Source: Tissierellales bacterium (GTDB lineage Bacteria > Bacillota > Clostridia > Tissierellales > Sedimentibacteraceae). Taken from it: DNA of 64,000 bases. A program made the translations under genes and the position numbers. The stretch lies in contig JAHDQO010000005.1 of the NCBI GenBank assembly GCA_018433765.1, positions 1 through 64,000 on the forward strand, written 5' to 3'. The notes beneath the pieces were generated by a model that was not told the origin of the DNA, did no database searches, and worked only from the letters and a program-made list of their open reading frames with translations. Below, piece by piece: positions 8,374 to 17,346 of the stretch; position 1 is the stretch's first letter, and every line of letters starts with the position of its first letter.

Positions 8374-9537
8374 ATGATATTAATTAAAAACGGACTAGTA
8401 AAAACTATGGCTGGAGCAAATATAGAAAATGGACAAGTACTAATAGAAGATGGCAAAATAAAAGAAGTAGGAAAAGAAGTTTCTGCACCTGAAAGTGCTG
8501 AAATAATAGATGCAAAAGGATGCATAGTATCACCCGGTTTTATTGATGCACACTGTCATATAGGAATGTGGGAAGAAGGAATAGGATTTGAAGGTGAAGA
8601 TGGAAATGAAGCTGTTGATCCTGTAACACCACAATTAAGAGCAATAGATGCAATAAATCCAATGTGTGTAGCTTTTGAAGAGGCTAGAGAGGGTGGAGTT
8701 ACTACGGCTGTGACAGGACCCGGTAGTGCTAATGTTGTTGGAGGTCAGTTTATAGCTATTAAGACTTTTGGAAAAAGAGTTGATAACATGGTTGTTAAAG
8801 ATCCTGTTGCTATGAAGATAGCATTTGGAGAAAATCCAAAGAGAGTATATGATGAACAGCAAAAATCTCCAATGACAAGAATGGCTACAGCTGCTATTTT
8901 ACGAGAAACTTTATTTAACGCAAAAAAATATTTGGAACAATTGGAAGAGGCAAAAAAAGATCCTGAAAAGAAACCTGATTTTGATATGAAAATGGAAGCT
9001 ATGATTCCAGTTATGAAAAAAGAGATTCCTTTAAAAGCACATGCTCATAGAGCTGATGATATATTTACTGCTATAAGAATAGCTAAAGAATTTGATCTAG
9101 ACGTTACACTAGATCATTGCACAGAAGGTCATCTTATTGTAGATGAATTAGCAAAAGAAGGAAAATGTGCAATAATAGGACCTTCATTAGGAGGAAAAAG
9201 CAAATATGAACTAAAAAACCTTACTTTTGAAACTCCAAAGGTATTAAATGAAGCTGGAATTAAAATAGCCATAATGACTGATTCATCAGTTATTCCACTA
9301 CAATATTTAAGTTTGTGTGCAGGGTTAGCTGTAAAATCAGGACTTGATGAAGAAGAAGCTTGGAAAGCTATAACTATAAATCCAGCTCAAATAACAGGGA
9401 TAGATGACCGAGTAGGAAGCATAGAAGTAGGAAAGGATGCCGACATAGTAATATTAAAAGGTAATCCATTAAGAGATATTGATTATAGAACTGTAATGAC
9501 AATTATTGATGGAAAAATAGTATACCAGAACAGTTGA
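8374..9537 (+). CDS. Amidohydrolase family protein, paralog 1 (metal-dependent hydrolase)
   Basis: A 387-residue amidohydrolase with the usual N-terminal beta-sandwich piece ([11 protein letters not shown]), the first metal motif [11 protein letters not shown] near residue 60, then KAHAHRADD and LDHCTEGH contributing the third and fourth His, an Asp in MTDSS, and the C-terminal [14 protein letters not shown] strand. All ligands for a binuclear centre are present. The group is related to imidazolonepropionase and dihydroorotase; the substrate is unknown, but neighbours (peptide importer, M20 peptidases) point to a cyclic amide or modified peptide or amino acid. ATG 8374 follows TAAGGAGGAAAAA; the upstream ATG 8353 lacks a ribosome site. 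Two paralogs lie at 21268 and 22853. Confidence 0.9.
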   Translation: MILIKNGLVKTMAGANIENGQVLIEDGKIKEVGKEVSAPESAEIIDAKGCIVSPGFIDAHCHIGMWEEGIGFEGEDGNEAVDPVTPQLRAIDAINPMCVAFEEAREGGVTTAVTGPGSANVVGGQFIAIKTFGKRVDNMVVKDPVAMKIAFGENPKRVYDEQQKSPMTRMATAAILRETLFNAKKYLEQLEEAKKDPEKKPDFDMKMEAMIPVMKKEIPLKAHAHRADDIFTAIRIAKEFDLDVTLDHCTEGHLIVDELAKEGKCAIIGPSLGGKSKYELKNLTFETPKVLNEAGIKIAIMTDSSVIPLQYLSLCAGLAVKSGLDEEEAWKAITINPAQITGIDDRVGSIEVGKDADIVILKGNPLRDIDYRTVMTIIDGKIVYQNS

Positions 9538-9700
9538 TAATTGATAATGGATAGTTAATAGTTAGTGGAAGCTTTACTAATGTAAAGCAATAATAACGAG
9601 GGACGAGAAATGAGAAATGAGAATTAAGATTTACGAAGAATGAGTAAATCATCGTTAAATTATCAATTATAAACTGTTAACTATCAACTATATTAAAGGG
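9531..9700. repeat. Composite intergenic repeat downstream of amidohydrolase 1
   Basis: The block begins within the stop codon context (CAGTTGATAATTGATAATGG). Next come a hairpin GCTTTAC-TAAT-GTAAAGC (9571-9588), ACGAGAAATGAGAAATGAGAA, a hairpin GATTTAC...GTAAATC (9628-9650) and TTAACTATCAACTAT. Each module recurs at 20944-21267 and 22411-22852. Confidence 0.7.
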
Positions 9701-9710
9701 AGGACATAAT

Positions 9711-10715
9711 TTGTCGTTAGATATAAGCATAGAAAAAGCAGCGTTGCATATTTTAGATACTTCTTTAGGTATGCCTGTTATAGCTGAAAAGAGCATGACA
9801 TTGGAAAATGAAATAACTGAGTTTATTTCAAAGCATATAGAAAAATGTCTTAAAGATATTGAAATAAAAAAGACAAGATTTGTTACTACAAACAATGAAA
9901 TTTATAATACAGTTCTTGAATATAAAAATAATAACAATTTTATAGAGACATCAAAAAAGGTAGCTGAAAAATATTATGAAACTATGGTCAACTTTTCTGA
10001 AATACCTTTGGCTGACTTAATGATTGTAGATGCTAAGATACATGGAATAAAGCATTTAGTAATACTAAAATTGAATTACAAAAGCAGTTACATACATTTT
10101 ACTGAAAAAAGTGAAGGTATTAAGAACAATATAATAAGACAGCCTTGTTCTCTTCCACTTGAAAGCCAGAAAATTGACGAATTTATTATAATAAATTTAG
10201 AAAGTTTAATTATCTTGGTTAAAGAAAAGAAATATGATTTAAACGGAAAAAAATCAGCATATATTTCTAAACAAATTTTGAAGTGCGATGTAGTAAAGTC
10301 GGATAAAGAAAAAATTAAAATTATTACAAATGTTTCAAATAAACTAATAAAGGAACATTATGATGATGATATAGAGTTAAAAAATAAGGTTAAAACAGTG
10401 ATTAATCAAAACATAGAGGAAAGTAGAAATGTAGATTTACATTATGTAGCAGAACAAATCTTTGAAGATAAAGACATTGTTGATACATGTAAAGAAGAAA
10501 TAAAGAATAAAGGTATAGAAGAGAAAGAAATAAAAGTAAATGAAAATTATGCAAGTAAAATGAAGACTAAGCAGCGTCTTATAACAGAATCAGGTATTGA
10601 AATAAAAGTACCGTACACATATCTAAGAAATAAGGATAAAATTGAATTTATTAATAATAATGACGGAACTATATCTATATTAATAAAAAACATAGATAAT
10701 CTAGACGATAAGTAA
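9711..10715 (+). CDS. Nucleoid-associated protein, NdpA/YejK-like family
   Basis: A 334-residue soluble protein matching the 37-kDa nucleoid-associated protein family. The N-terminus (DISIEKAALHILDTSLGMPVI) and the middle (ADLMIVDAKIHGIKHLVILKLNY) carry the family's patterns, and a C-terminal domain with KIEFINNNDGTISILIKN closes it. In Gram-negative relatives the protein binds the nucleoid; in Firmicutes its function is untested. The start is TTG 9711 with a strong AAAGGGAGG at 9696-9703. It has its own terminator, later split by an inserted element. It is not obviously linked in function to the amidohydrolases beside it. Confidence 0.8.
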   Translation: MSLDISIEKAALHILDTSLGMPVIAEKSMTLENEITEFISKHIEKCLKDIEIKKTRFVTTNNEIYNTVLEYKNNNNFIETSKKVAEKYYETMVNFSEIPLADLMIVDAKIHGIKHLVILKLNYKSSYIHFTEKSEGIKNNIIRQPCSLPLESQKIDEFIIINLESLIILVKEKKYDLNGKKSAYISKQILKCDVVKSDKEKIKIITNVSNKLIKEHYDDDIELKNKVKTVINQNIEESRNVDLHYVAEQIFEDKDIVDTCKEEIKNKGIEEKEIKVNENYASKMKTKQRLITESGIEIKVPYTYLRNKDKIEFINNNDGTISILIKNIDNLDDK

Positions 10716-10724
10716 AATTAATGA

Positions 10725-10752
10725 AGCCCTATTTTGGAAAGAAATAGGGCTT
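10725..10752 (+). repeat. Duplicated terminator hairpin, copy 1 (lacks T-run)
   Basis: Stem AGCCCTATTT / AAATAGGGCTT. This 28-base unit is identical to that at 10903-10930. Here it is followed by AGGCTATTGAC in place of a T-run. Confidence 0.8.
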
Positions 10753-10902
10753 AGGCTATTGACAAACCCGAATTTCATCGTTGTTGCCTCAATCGAGAAT
10801 GCTCACGTATTTTTATATACGCTCCGCTTACTCGTTTTCGGCACGCCTCGAACTTCAAGTTTCTCAAAAGCCTGTCATCTTGTTGACTTTGTCAACAATC
10901 TG
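10753..10902. repeat. Structured non-coding element inserted between two copies of a terminator hairpin
   Basis: About 150 bases, more GC-rich than the surroundings. Its ends carry TTGACAAA (10760-10767) and the complementary TTTGTCAA. Internal hairpins include TTGTTGAC-TTT-GTCAACAA (10880-10898) and CGTAT-TTTT-ATACG. It has no convincing coding capacity. It resembles a type of structured intergenic repeat I recall from other Firmicutes, which I cannot verify here. Confidence 0.55.
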
Positions 10903-10937
10903 AGCCCTATTTTGGAAAGAAATAGGGCTTCATTTTT
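10903..10937 (+). terminator. Terminator of the NdpA-like gene (hairpin copy 2)
   Basis: The same AGCCCTATTT / AAATAGGGCTT stem as copy 1, here followed by CATTTTTATT, so this copy retains the T-run. Confidence 0.75.
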
Positions 10938-11182
10938 ATTGCGCTGCAATGAATGTACAACGTGTACACTGAATTATTATTGTGTTTATTAAAAATACAA
11001 CATATCGTATTTCTAAGTCAAAGAACTAAGCAATACCTTTAAATAACTATGGATTAGAATTTATTATTATTATAAATAAATATGAAAGACATGTAATAAT
11101 ATTAGAAACAAATAATAATAATAGAATTTTGTGGTACAAATTATGTGCAGTAGCAATAAAAACATCATTGAACAATGTATAT

Positions 11183-11210
11183 TTGCACATAGCATAATAT
11201 GCTGTAAAAT
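11183..11210 (+). promoter_or_regulatory. Probable promoter of the DUF1177-transporter operon with a palindrome in the spacer
   Basis: TTGCAC (11183-11188), a 16-base spacer and TAAAAT (11205-11210). The spacer contains AGCAT-AAT-ATGCT (11191-11203), placed where a repressor would block polymerase. Confidence 0.45.
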
Positions 11211-11248
11211 TATAAAATTTTTATTATATAAATTTAGGGAGGTTGTTA

Positions 11249-12181
11249 ATGTTATTAAAGCAAGTATTAGAAATATATGATCTGTTGGACAGATATGATT
11301 CATCAGGAGAACTAGTTGAAAAATTTATTAAACAGCGTGGCGGAGATGACGTTACTGTTACTCCTGTGTTAGGAGAAGAAGGAAAAACTGACTTTATTAA
11401 AATAGTTATCAAAGGTAAAAATGGTAAAAGTAAAGGCGGCGATGCTCCAACTTTAGGCATTATAGGTAGACTTGGAGGCATTGGTGCTAGACCAGAAGTT
11501 ACAGGTTTTGTATCTGATGGCGATGGCGCTTTAGCTGCATTATCAGCTGCTTTAAAGCTAATAGATATGAAAGAACATGGAGATATATTAGAAGGAGATG
11601 TTATAGTAACAACTCATATTTGCCCTAATGCTCCAACACAAGAACATTATCCTGTTCCATTTATGGGATCACCAGTTAATATGGATCAAATGAATAATGT
11701 AGAAGTTATAGATGAAATGGATGCAGTATTATCAATTGATACTACTAAAGGAAATGAAATTATAAATTATAATGGATTTGCAATTTCACCTACTGTAAAA
11801 GAAGGTTATATTTTACCTGTTAGCTATGATTTATTACAAGTAGTAAAAAGAGTAACGGGAAAATTACCTAATGTATTTGCCTTATCTACACAAGATATCA
11901 CACCTTATGCTAATGACTTACAACATGTAAATAGTGTATTACAACCAGCTATAGCTACTGATTCACCAGTAGTAGGAGTTGCTATAACTACAGAAATAGC
12001 TGTAGCAGGATGTGCAACAGGTGCTTCTCATGCAATGGATATAGAATCTGCTGCAAGATTTGCAATAGAAGTTGCTAAAGACTACACAACAAAAAAATGC
12101 AGTTTTTACGATAAAGAAAATTTTGATAAATTACTACAATTATATGGTGACTGCAAAATATTCCAAACAGTGGGTAAATAA
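11249..12181 (+). CDS. DUF1177 domain-containing protein
   Basis: A 310-residue soluble protein that matches the DUF1177 family along its whole length. Its hallmarks are APTLGIIGRLGGIGARPEV, HICPNAPTQEH, PVPFMGSPV, LSIDTTKGNEIINYNGFAISPTVKEG and GCATGASHAMDIE. The function is unknown. Conserved His, Asp and Cys suggest an enzyme, possibly a metal-dependent hydrolase or a relative of M20/M28-type folds (speculation). It is the first gene of the operon ahead of the peptide-binding protein. The family is, to my knowledge, repeatedly linked to AroM proteins and peptide transporters, and an AroM gene lies downstream at 25773. ATG 11249 has AGGGAGG six bases upstream. Confidence 0.88.
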   Translation: MLLKQVLEIYDLLDRYDSSGELVEKFIKQRGGDDVTVTPVLGEEGKTDFIKIVIKGKNGKSKGGDAPTLGIIGRLGGIGARPEVTGFVSDGDGALAALSAALKLIDMKEHGDILEGDVIVTTHICPNAPTQEHYPVPFMGSPVNMDQMNNVEVIDEMDAVLSIDTTKGNEIINYNGFAISPTVKEGYILPVSYDLLQVVKRVTGKLPNVFALSTQDITPYANDLQHVNSVLQPAIATDSPVVGVAITTEIAVAGCATGASHAMDIESAARFAIEVAKDYTTKKCSFYDKENFDKLLQLYGDCKIFQTVGK

Positions 12182-12351
12182 TGTTTATTAGCATTTTAAT
12201 TAATGCTATATATAAAAACTTCATTTAAGTACAATATATTTTTATTTATATATTATACTTGAATGTTGCTATATCCAAAAGTTGGTTAACTTACTGCAAC
12301 AATATGGTAATTGCCTTCTGATGGATAATAATAAATCAAGGGAGGAAAAGA

Positions 12352-13995
12352 ATGATTAATAAAAGAAAATTATTAGCTATTTTATTAGTTATTGTGCTTA
12401 GTGTAACAATGTTAGCTGGTTGTGGTAGTAAACCAGCAGAAAATCCTGATGATGGTGGTAAAGACAATGAAGCACCAGCAGAAGAACCTGGTTCAAATGA
12501 GCCTGTATCAGAAGAAGATAAGTTTGGTGGAGTTATGACTGTAGCTTTATCATCATCACCAAAAAATTTAGATCCAGTTAAATATACAGGTGTTTATGAA
12601 GGTAATGTAATTTCAAGTATTGCAGATACTCTTGTAAAATATAAGCAAGACTTGAGTGAAATTGTTCCAAGTTTAGCTACTGAATGGACAACCAGTGATG
12701 ATGGAAAAGTATATACTTTTAAATTAAGAGATGATGTATATTTCCAAAAAGGAGAATACCAAGACGGTAGACAAATGACAGCAGCAGATGTTAAATATGC
12801 TTTAGAAAGATCTGCAACTGAATCAGCTATGAATAGATTAGGTATGCTTGACCATGTTGAGATAGTTAATGATTTTGAAGTGAAATGCTACTTAAAAGAG
12901 CCTAATTCAGCATTTTTAACAGTTTTAACAGATGCAGGTAATGTTATAGTACCTCAAGAAGAAGTTGAAGGCTGGGGAGATTCATTTGGTTCTCATCTAG
13001 TAGGTACTGGACCTTTCTCAATAAAAGAGTTTAAAAAAGACCAAGAAGTTGTTCTAGAAAGAAATGAAAATTACTGGGCAACTAAACCGTATCTAGAAGG
13101 GCTTGTTTATAAAATCATAACAGATCCTAATCAAATGACTAATGCATTAAGAACTGGTGAAATAGACATAGCAACAGATTTAGGTGGAGAAAGTGTTAAA
13201 ATTGTAAAAGACGATGCTAAACTAACTATTCAAGAAGTACCAGGACTTCATGTTGCATATTTATATATGAATTTAATGAATGGTCCTACAGCAGATATAA
13301 AAGTTAGAGAAGCTATTATTAAAGCTATAGATATAGAAGAAATGGTAAAAGGTATTTATCAGTATGATGAAGCTCAAAGAGCTTATTTACCACTTCCTCC
13401 GGGATCATGGGGATATGATGAGACATTAGAAGATTCTATACCTACTTATGACCCTGAGAAAGCTAAAGAGTTATTAACTGAAGCAGGATATCCAGATGGA
13501 TTCTCACTAGAAGTTTATGTTTCAAATAAACCTGCTAGAGTTAAAATGTGTACAATTATTCAAGCATATTTGAAACAAAATTTAAATATAGATCTTGAAA
13601 TAAAAACAGCTGAGTGGGGAACATTTAGTGAAGTAGCTTCAAGTGGAGAGGCTGACATGTATGGTATGTCATGGACTTGGTATCCAGATCCATTCTTCTT
13701 CTTAAATAAAATGTTCCATAGTTCAGAAATAGGAGCTTTAGGAAATGGACAAGGATTTAACAATCCAGATGTTGATAAATTACTAGATGAAGCTTTAGTT
13801 ATTTCTGATACTGAGCAGCGTGCAGAATTGTACAAGCAAGCTTTAAAACTTATTACAGAAAACTATTCTAGAATTAACTATTCAAATGAAAAAGTAATAT
13901 ACGGATTTAATCCAGAAGTTCAAGACTTTGTAATGAGAGCAGATAATAAGATAGTTGTTTGTTCACCAGAAGTTAATGTTTGGATGAAACATTAA
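12352..13995 (+). CDS. Peptide ABC transporter substrate-binding lipoprotein (SBP family 5), system I
   Basis: A 547-residue extracellular solute-binding lipoprotein. The signal peptide ends with the lipobox LAGC (Cys24), followed by an acidic Pro/Glu-rich linker and a family 5 domain starting at FGGVMTVALSSSPKNLDP. Family motifs include KYKQDLSEIVPSLATEWTTSDDGKVYTF and GTGPFSIKEFKKDQ. It captures peptides, or a peptide-like compound, outside the membrane and delivers them to the permeases at 14132 and 15095. AGGGAGG precedes the ATG. A stem-loop at 14007-14037 separates it from the permease genes, as usual for more highly expressed binding proteins. Confidence 0.94.
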   Translation: MINKRKLLAILLVIVLSVTMLAGCGSKPAENPDDGGKDNEAPAEEPGSNEPVSEEDKFGGVMTVALSSSPKNLDPVKYTGVYEGNVISSIADTLVKYKQDLSEIVPSLATEWTTSDDGKVYTFKLRDDVYFQKGEYQDGRQMTAADVKYALERSATESAMNRLGMLDHVEIVNDFEVKCYLKEPNSAFLTVLTDAGNVIVPQEEVEGWGDSFGSHLVGTGPFSIKEFKKDQEVVLERNENYWATKPYLEGLVYKIITDPNQMTNALRTGEIDIATDLGGESVKIVKDDAKLTIQEVPGLHVAYLYMNLMNGPTADIKVREAIIKAIDIEEMVKGIYQYDEAQRAYLPLPPGSWGYDETLEDSIPTYDPEKAKELLTEAGYPDGFSLEVYVSNKPARVKMCTIIQAYLKQNLNIDLEIKTAEWGTFSEVASSGEADMYGMSWTWYPDPFFFLNKMFHSSEIGALGNGQGFNNPDVDKLLDEALVISDTEQRAELYKQALKLITENYSRINYSNEKVIYGFNPEVQDFVMRADNKIVVCSPEVNVWMKH

Positions 13996-14006
13996 GAATA
14001 ATTTTC

Positions 14007-14037
14007 GAAAACTCTGTATACTAAGTGCAGAGTTTTC
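14007..14037 (+). terminator. Intercistronic stem-loop between binding-protein and permease genes, system I
   Basis: GAAAACTCTG / CAGAGTTTTC with an 11-base loop and no strong T-run. It probably acts as a partial terminator or an mRNA 3'-stabilising hairpin that lets the binding protein be made in excess. Confidence 0.65.
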
Positions 14038-14131
14038 GATTATATATGAAATATCAAATAAATAAGATAAGAAGATAAAAGATAAAATTGATTTTTTATC
14101 TTTTATGTACCTATTAAGTGGAGTGAAGAAT

Positions 14132-15094
14132 ATGATAAAGACAATTTTGCAAAGAATTCTACAGCTCATTCCTATCCTATTTATTGTTTCTACAATAGTT
14201 TTTGTTTTGACAAGAATTATTCCTGGTGATCCAGCTGTAACTATGCTTGGACCTCAGGCTCCAGTAGAAGCAGTAGAAGAGCTGAGAGAAGAGTTAGGAT
14301 TAAATAAAAGTATTGGAGAACAGTATATACTTTATTTAAAGAATGTATTAAAAGGTGATTTTGGTAAATCATATGCATACAACGAGCCTGTTACTAAATT
14401 AATTTTCGAAAGATTTCCAAATACTCTAATCCTTACTGCTATTAGTTTAATTTTAGCAATTATAATAGCAATACCTATAGGTATTATTTCTGCTACAAAA
14501 CAGTATTCTATATTTGATTATGTATCAATGATTGGTGCATTAGTTGGAGTATCCATGCCTATATTTTGGCTGGGACTTATGCTTGTACTAGTATTCAGTG
14601 TAAACTTATCATGGCTTCCATCAATAGGAATGGGGAGTCTAGAAAATGGAATTTGGGACTATGTTAGCCATTTAATTCTTCCAAGTGTCTGTTTAGCAAC
14701 TATTCCTGCTGCAACTTTTGCAAGAATCACTCGTTCGAGTATGCTTGATATAATAAAGCAAGATTATATAAAATCACTAAGATCAAAAGGATTAAAAGAA
14801 AGAATAGTAATATGGAAACATGCATTAAAAAATGCGTTACCTCCAATAATTACAGTTATTGGACTTCAAATATCAACTTCTTTATCAGGAGCAATTTTAA
14901 CAGAAACAATCTTTGGATGGCCTGGTATGGGTAGAATGATAGTAGATGCTATAGAAAATAGAGATTATGCACTAATTCAAGGAACTGTATTGTTTATAGC
15001 ATTCCTATTTGTATTTATTAACCTAATTGTTGATATTATATATTTATATGTTAATCCAAAGATTAATTATGAAGGAAAGAAAGGAGGAGAATAA
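14132..15094 (+). CDS. Peptide ABC transporter permease, OppB/DppB type, system I
   Basis: A 320-residue inner-membrane permease with six helices. It starts with the OppB-type ILQRILQLIPILFIVSTIVFVL and RIIPGDPA, then the periplasmic loop ELREELGLNKS. The coupling (EAA) loop is MLDIIKQDYIKSLRSKGLKERIVIWKHALKNALPP. ATG 14132 is preferred over 14105 because GTGGAGTGA lies just upstream of it. It pairs with the 15095 permease. Confidence 0.94.
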   Translation: MIKTILQRILQLIPILFIVSTIVFVLTRIIPGDPAVTMLGPQAPVEAVEELREELGLNKSIGEQYILYLKNVLKGDFGKSYAYNEPVTKLIFERFPNTLILTAISLILAIIIAIPIGIISATKQYSIFDYVSMIGALVGVSMPIFWLGLMLVLVFSVNLSWLPSIGMGSLENGIWDYVSHLILPSVCLATIPAATFARITRSSMLDIIKQDYIKSLRSKGLKERIVIWKHALKNALPPIITVIGLQISTSLSGAILTETIFGWPGMGRMIVDAIENRDYALIQGTVLFIAFLFVFINLIVDIIYLYVNPKINYEGKKGGE

Positions 15095-15988
15095 ATGTCA
15101 AATAGATCTTTAGATTTAAAAAGTCAAGAAGAAATGCTTAAGAAAGAAAGAAAAGCAAATAATGCATGGAATAAATTGAAAAGAAACAAAACAGCTATGA
15201 TTGGATTAGTTATTGTTGTAATAATGACACTGATGGCATTATTTTCTCCTCTTATTGCACCAAGCGACCCAAATGAATTAAGTCTTTCTGAAGTACATTT
15301 AAAACCTGGAGAAAAAGGACATATATTTGGTACAGATGAGTACGGAAGAGATTTATTTAGCCGTATAATTTATGGTTCTAGAATATCTATTATTGTAGCA
15401 GTAGGAGGTACAATAGTTGGTGGTATTATTGGTATACTATTAGGTTTAATAGCAGGATTTAAAGGTGGAATTGTTGATTCAATAATTATGCGACTTATGG
15501 ACGGAATGTTTGCTTTTCCATTTGTACTTTTATCAATAGTTTTAATGACTGTACTGGGTAGTGGAACAAAAAATTTGATATTAGCAATAGGTATTGCCAA
15601 TGTACCTAGCTATGCACGTATTGTAAGAGGGCAAGTACATGTTGTTAAAAACGAGGAGTATTGTAATGCTGTTAGAGCTTTGGGTGCATCTGACAATAGG
15701 CTGTTGTTTAGTCACATACTTCCAAATATAATATCTCCTATAATTGTATATGCAACCTTAAATGTTGCAGGTGCCATTATCTCTGAAGCATCTTTGAGCT
15801 TTTTAGGACTTGGTATAAAGCCTCCTACAGCGTCTTGGGGAAATATATTAAGAGCAGGAAAAGACTGTTTAAATACTGCACCTCACGTAGCAACTATATC
15901 AGGTTTGTTTATACTCATAACTGTTTTAGGATTTAATTTGCTTGGTGATGGTATTAGAGATGTACTTGATCCAAAGATGAAACGATGA
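15095..15988 (+). CDS. Peptide ABC transporter permease, OppC/DppC type, system I
   Basis: A 297-residue permease. Its N-terminal cytoplasmic segment leads into AWNKLKRNKTAMIGLVIVV, typical of OppC. GTDEYGRDLFSRIIYGSRIS is the conserved loop, and the coupling region reads CNAVRALGASDNRLLFSHILPN. The start ATG follows AAAGGAGG within the end of the preceding gene and abuts its stop, indicating coupled translation. Confidence 0.94.
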   Translation: MSNRSLDLKSQEEMLKKERKANNAWNKLKRNKTAMIGLVIVVIMTLMALFSPLIAPSDPNELSLSEVHLKPGEKGHIFGTDEYGRDLFSRIIYGSRISIIVAVGGTIVGGIIGILLGLIAGFKGGIVDSIIMRLMDGMFAFPFVLLSIVLMTVLGSGTKNLILAIGIANVPSYARIVRGQVHVVKNEEYCNAVRALGASDNRLLFSHILPNIISPIIVYATLNVAGAIISEASLSFLGLGIKPPTASWGNILRAGKDCLNTAPHVATISGLFILITVLGFNLLGDGIRDVLDPKMKR

Positions 15989-16146
15989 TAAAAATGCTTA
16001 AAATGCAAAATATAAAATTTAAATAGTAAAGTAATTTTAGTTAATTTAGAATAATTAATAGTGAGATACTAGTAATAATAAAGATAATTGTAAGTAGAAA
16101 GATAAAAGTGAAAAGCTTAAAGATATTGAAAGGAATTGCTTTTATT

Positions 16147-17334
16147 ATGAATGTTGAATGTTATAAAAAAATTGTACAGGATAAAGTAGAAGAGATTTCA
16201 GAAGATTTATATGATTTGTCTGACTATATATTTAGCAATCCAGAATACTGTTTTAAAGAATATTTAGCTTGTGAAAAGATGATAGAATATCTTGAAGAAT
16301 ATGGATTTACTGTTGAAAAAAATGCAGCTGACCTTGAAACTGCTATTAAGGCTACTTATGACAGTGGAAAAGAAGGCTATCATATAGGAATATTTGGGGA
16401 ATATGATGCAGTACCAGGTATGGGACATTCATGTGGACATAATTTAATGGCTGCTATGGCATTAGGTTCTGGTGTGGCAATTAAATCAGTTATTGATGAA
16501 ATAGGTGGAAAAATAAGTGTTTTTGGAACTCCTGCTGAAGAAGGAGGAGGGGGAAAAATCCTTATGCTTGAAAAAGGAGTATTTAAAGACTTAGATACAG
16601 CAATGATTTTACATCCTGCAAATGAAACTGTAGTAAATGACATTTCATATTCTATGACTGACATTGTAGTAAATTTTTATGGCAAAAAATCTCATGCTGC
16701 GACATTTCCTAATGAAGGTATTAGTGCCTTAAATGCTGTAATTGAATTGTTTAATATAATTAATGGTATGAGACTAGAATTAATGGATACAGGAAAGATA
16801 TTAGGAGTTATTACTAAAGGTGGAGAAAACCCTATATATATTCCTGATCACTGCCAAGCAAAATTTACAGTAAGATCATTTGATATGAAAGTAAAAAAAC
16901 AGTTAGTAGAAAGATTAATTGAAACATGTGAATATGTTTCTAAAATAACAAGAACTAAATTTGAATATGAATTTTATAGATTATCATATGAAGATATTAG
17001 AAATAATGAAATTATTGAAAAATTACTGGAAGATAATTTAACAACGCTTGGAGAAAATGTAATGCCTAGGGAAAAAGAATTAGGTATAGGATGTACTGAT
17101 ATGGGTAATGTAACTCATGAAATACCCGGACTTCAATCATATATAAAAGTAGCACCCGATATGAGAGGACATACAATAGAGTTTGAACAAGCTTGTGGAG
17201 ATGAAAGAGGAAAAAGAGCGTTAATAGTTGGTGCTAAGGCTTTAGCTATGACAGCTATTGATTTACTAATAGATAAAGAAAATATGAAAAATGTTAAGAA
17301 TAATTTTAAAATAATGAAAGAAAGATATGAATAG
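16147..17334 (+). CDS. M20 family metallopeptidase/amidohydrolase (M20D-like), embedded in transporter operon I
   Basis: A 395-residue zinc hydrolase. The metal and catalytic motifs are GEYDAVPGMGHSCGHN (residues about 85-100), PAEEGGGGKI with the catalytic Glu pair, and a dimerisation domain starting at VVNFYGKKSHAA. This is the aminoacylase/aminobenzoyl-glutamate hydrolase (AbgB-like) branch, cytosolic. It lies between the permease and ATPase genes of one transporter, so it probably deacylates or cleaves the imported compound (inference). GTG 16108 is in frame, but ATG 16147 gives the usual family length; AAAGGA lies somewhat far upstream (about 12 bases), so the start is less certain. Confidence 0.9.
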   Translation: MNVECYKKIVQDKVEEISEDLYDLSDYIFSNPEYCFKEYLACEKMIEYLEEYGFTVEKNAADLETAIKATYDSGKEGYHIGIFGEYDAVPGMGHSCGHNLMAAMALGSGVAIKSVIDEIGGKISVFGTPAEEGGGGKILMLEKGVFKDLDTAMILHPANETVVNDISYSMTDIVVNFYGKKSHAATFPNEGISALNAVIELFNIINGMRLELMDTGKILGVITKGGENPIYIPDHCQAKFTVRSFDMKVKKQLVERLIETCEYVSKITRTKFEYEFYRLSYEDIRNNEIIEKLLEDNLTTLGENVMPREKELGIGCTDMGNVTHEIPGLQSYIKVAPDMRGHTIEFEQACGDERGKRALIVGAKALAMTAIDLLIDKENMKNVKNNFKIMKERYE

Positions 17335-17346
17335 GGAGGTGGAAGA

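Larger units (their letters stand above)
10716..11248. other. Long intergenic region holding a duplicated terminator, a structured element and the DUF1177 promoter
   Basis: From left to right: hairpin copy 1 (10725-10752), a structured non-coding element (10753-10902), hairpin copy 2 with T-run (10903-10937), then about 240 AT-rich bases with nothing recognisable, and a promoter with an internal palindrome before the gene at 11249. The 77-codon frame across the element is not considered a gene. Confidence 0.7.

Noticed and set aside
10759-10992. A 77-codon open frame on the plus strand
   Set aside because: It runs across the structured repeat element and the duplicated terminator hairpin and has no ribosome site. 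It is a by-product of non-coding sequence.
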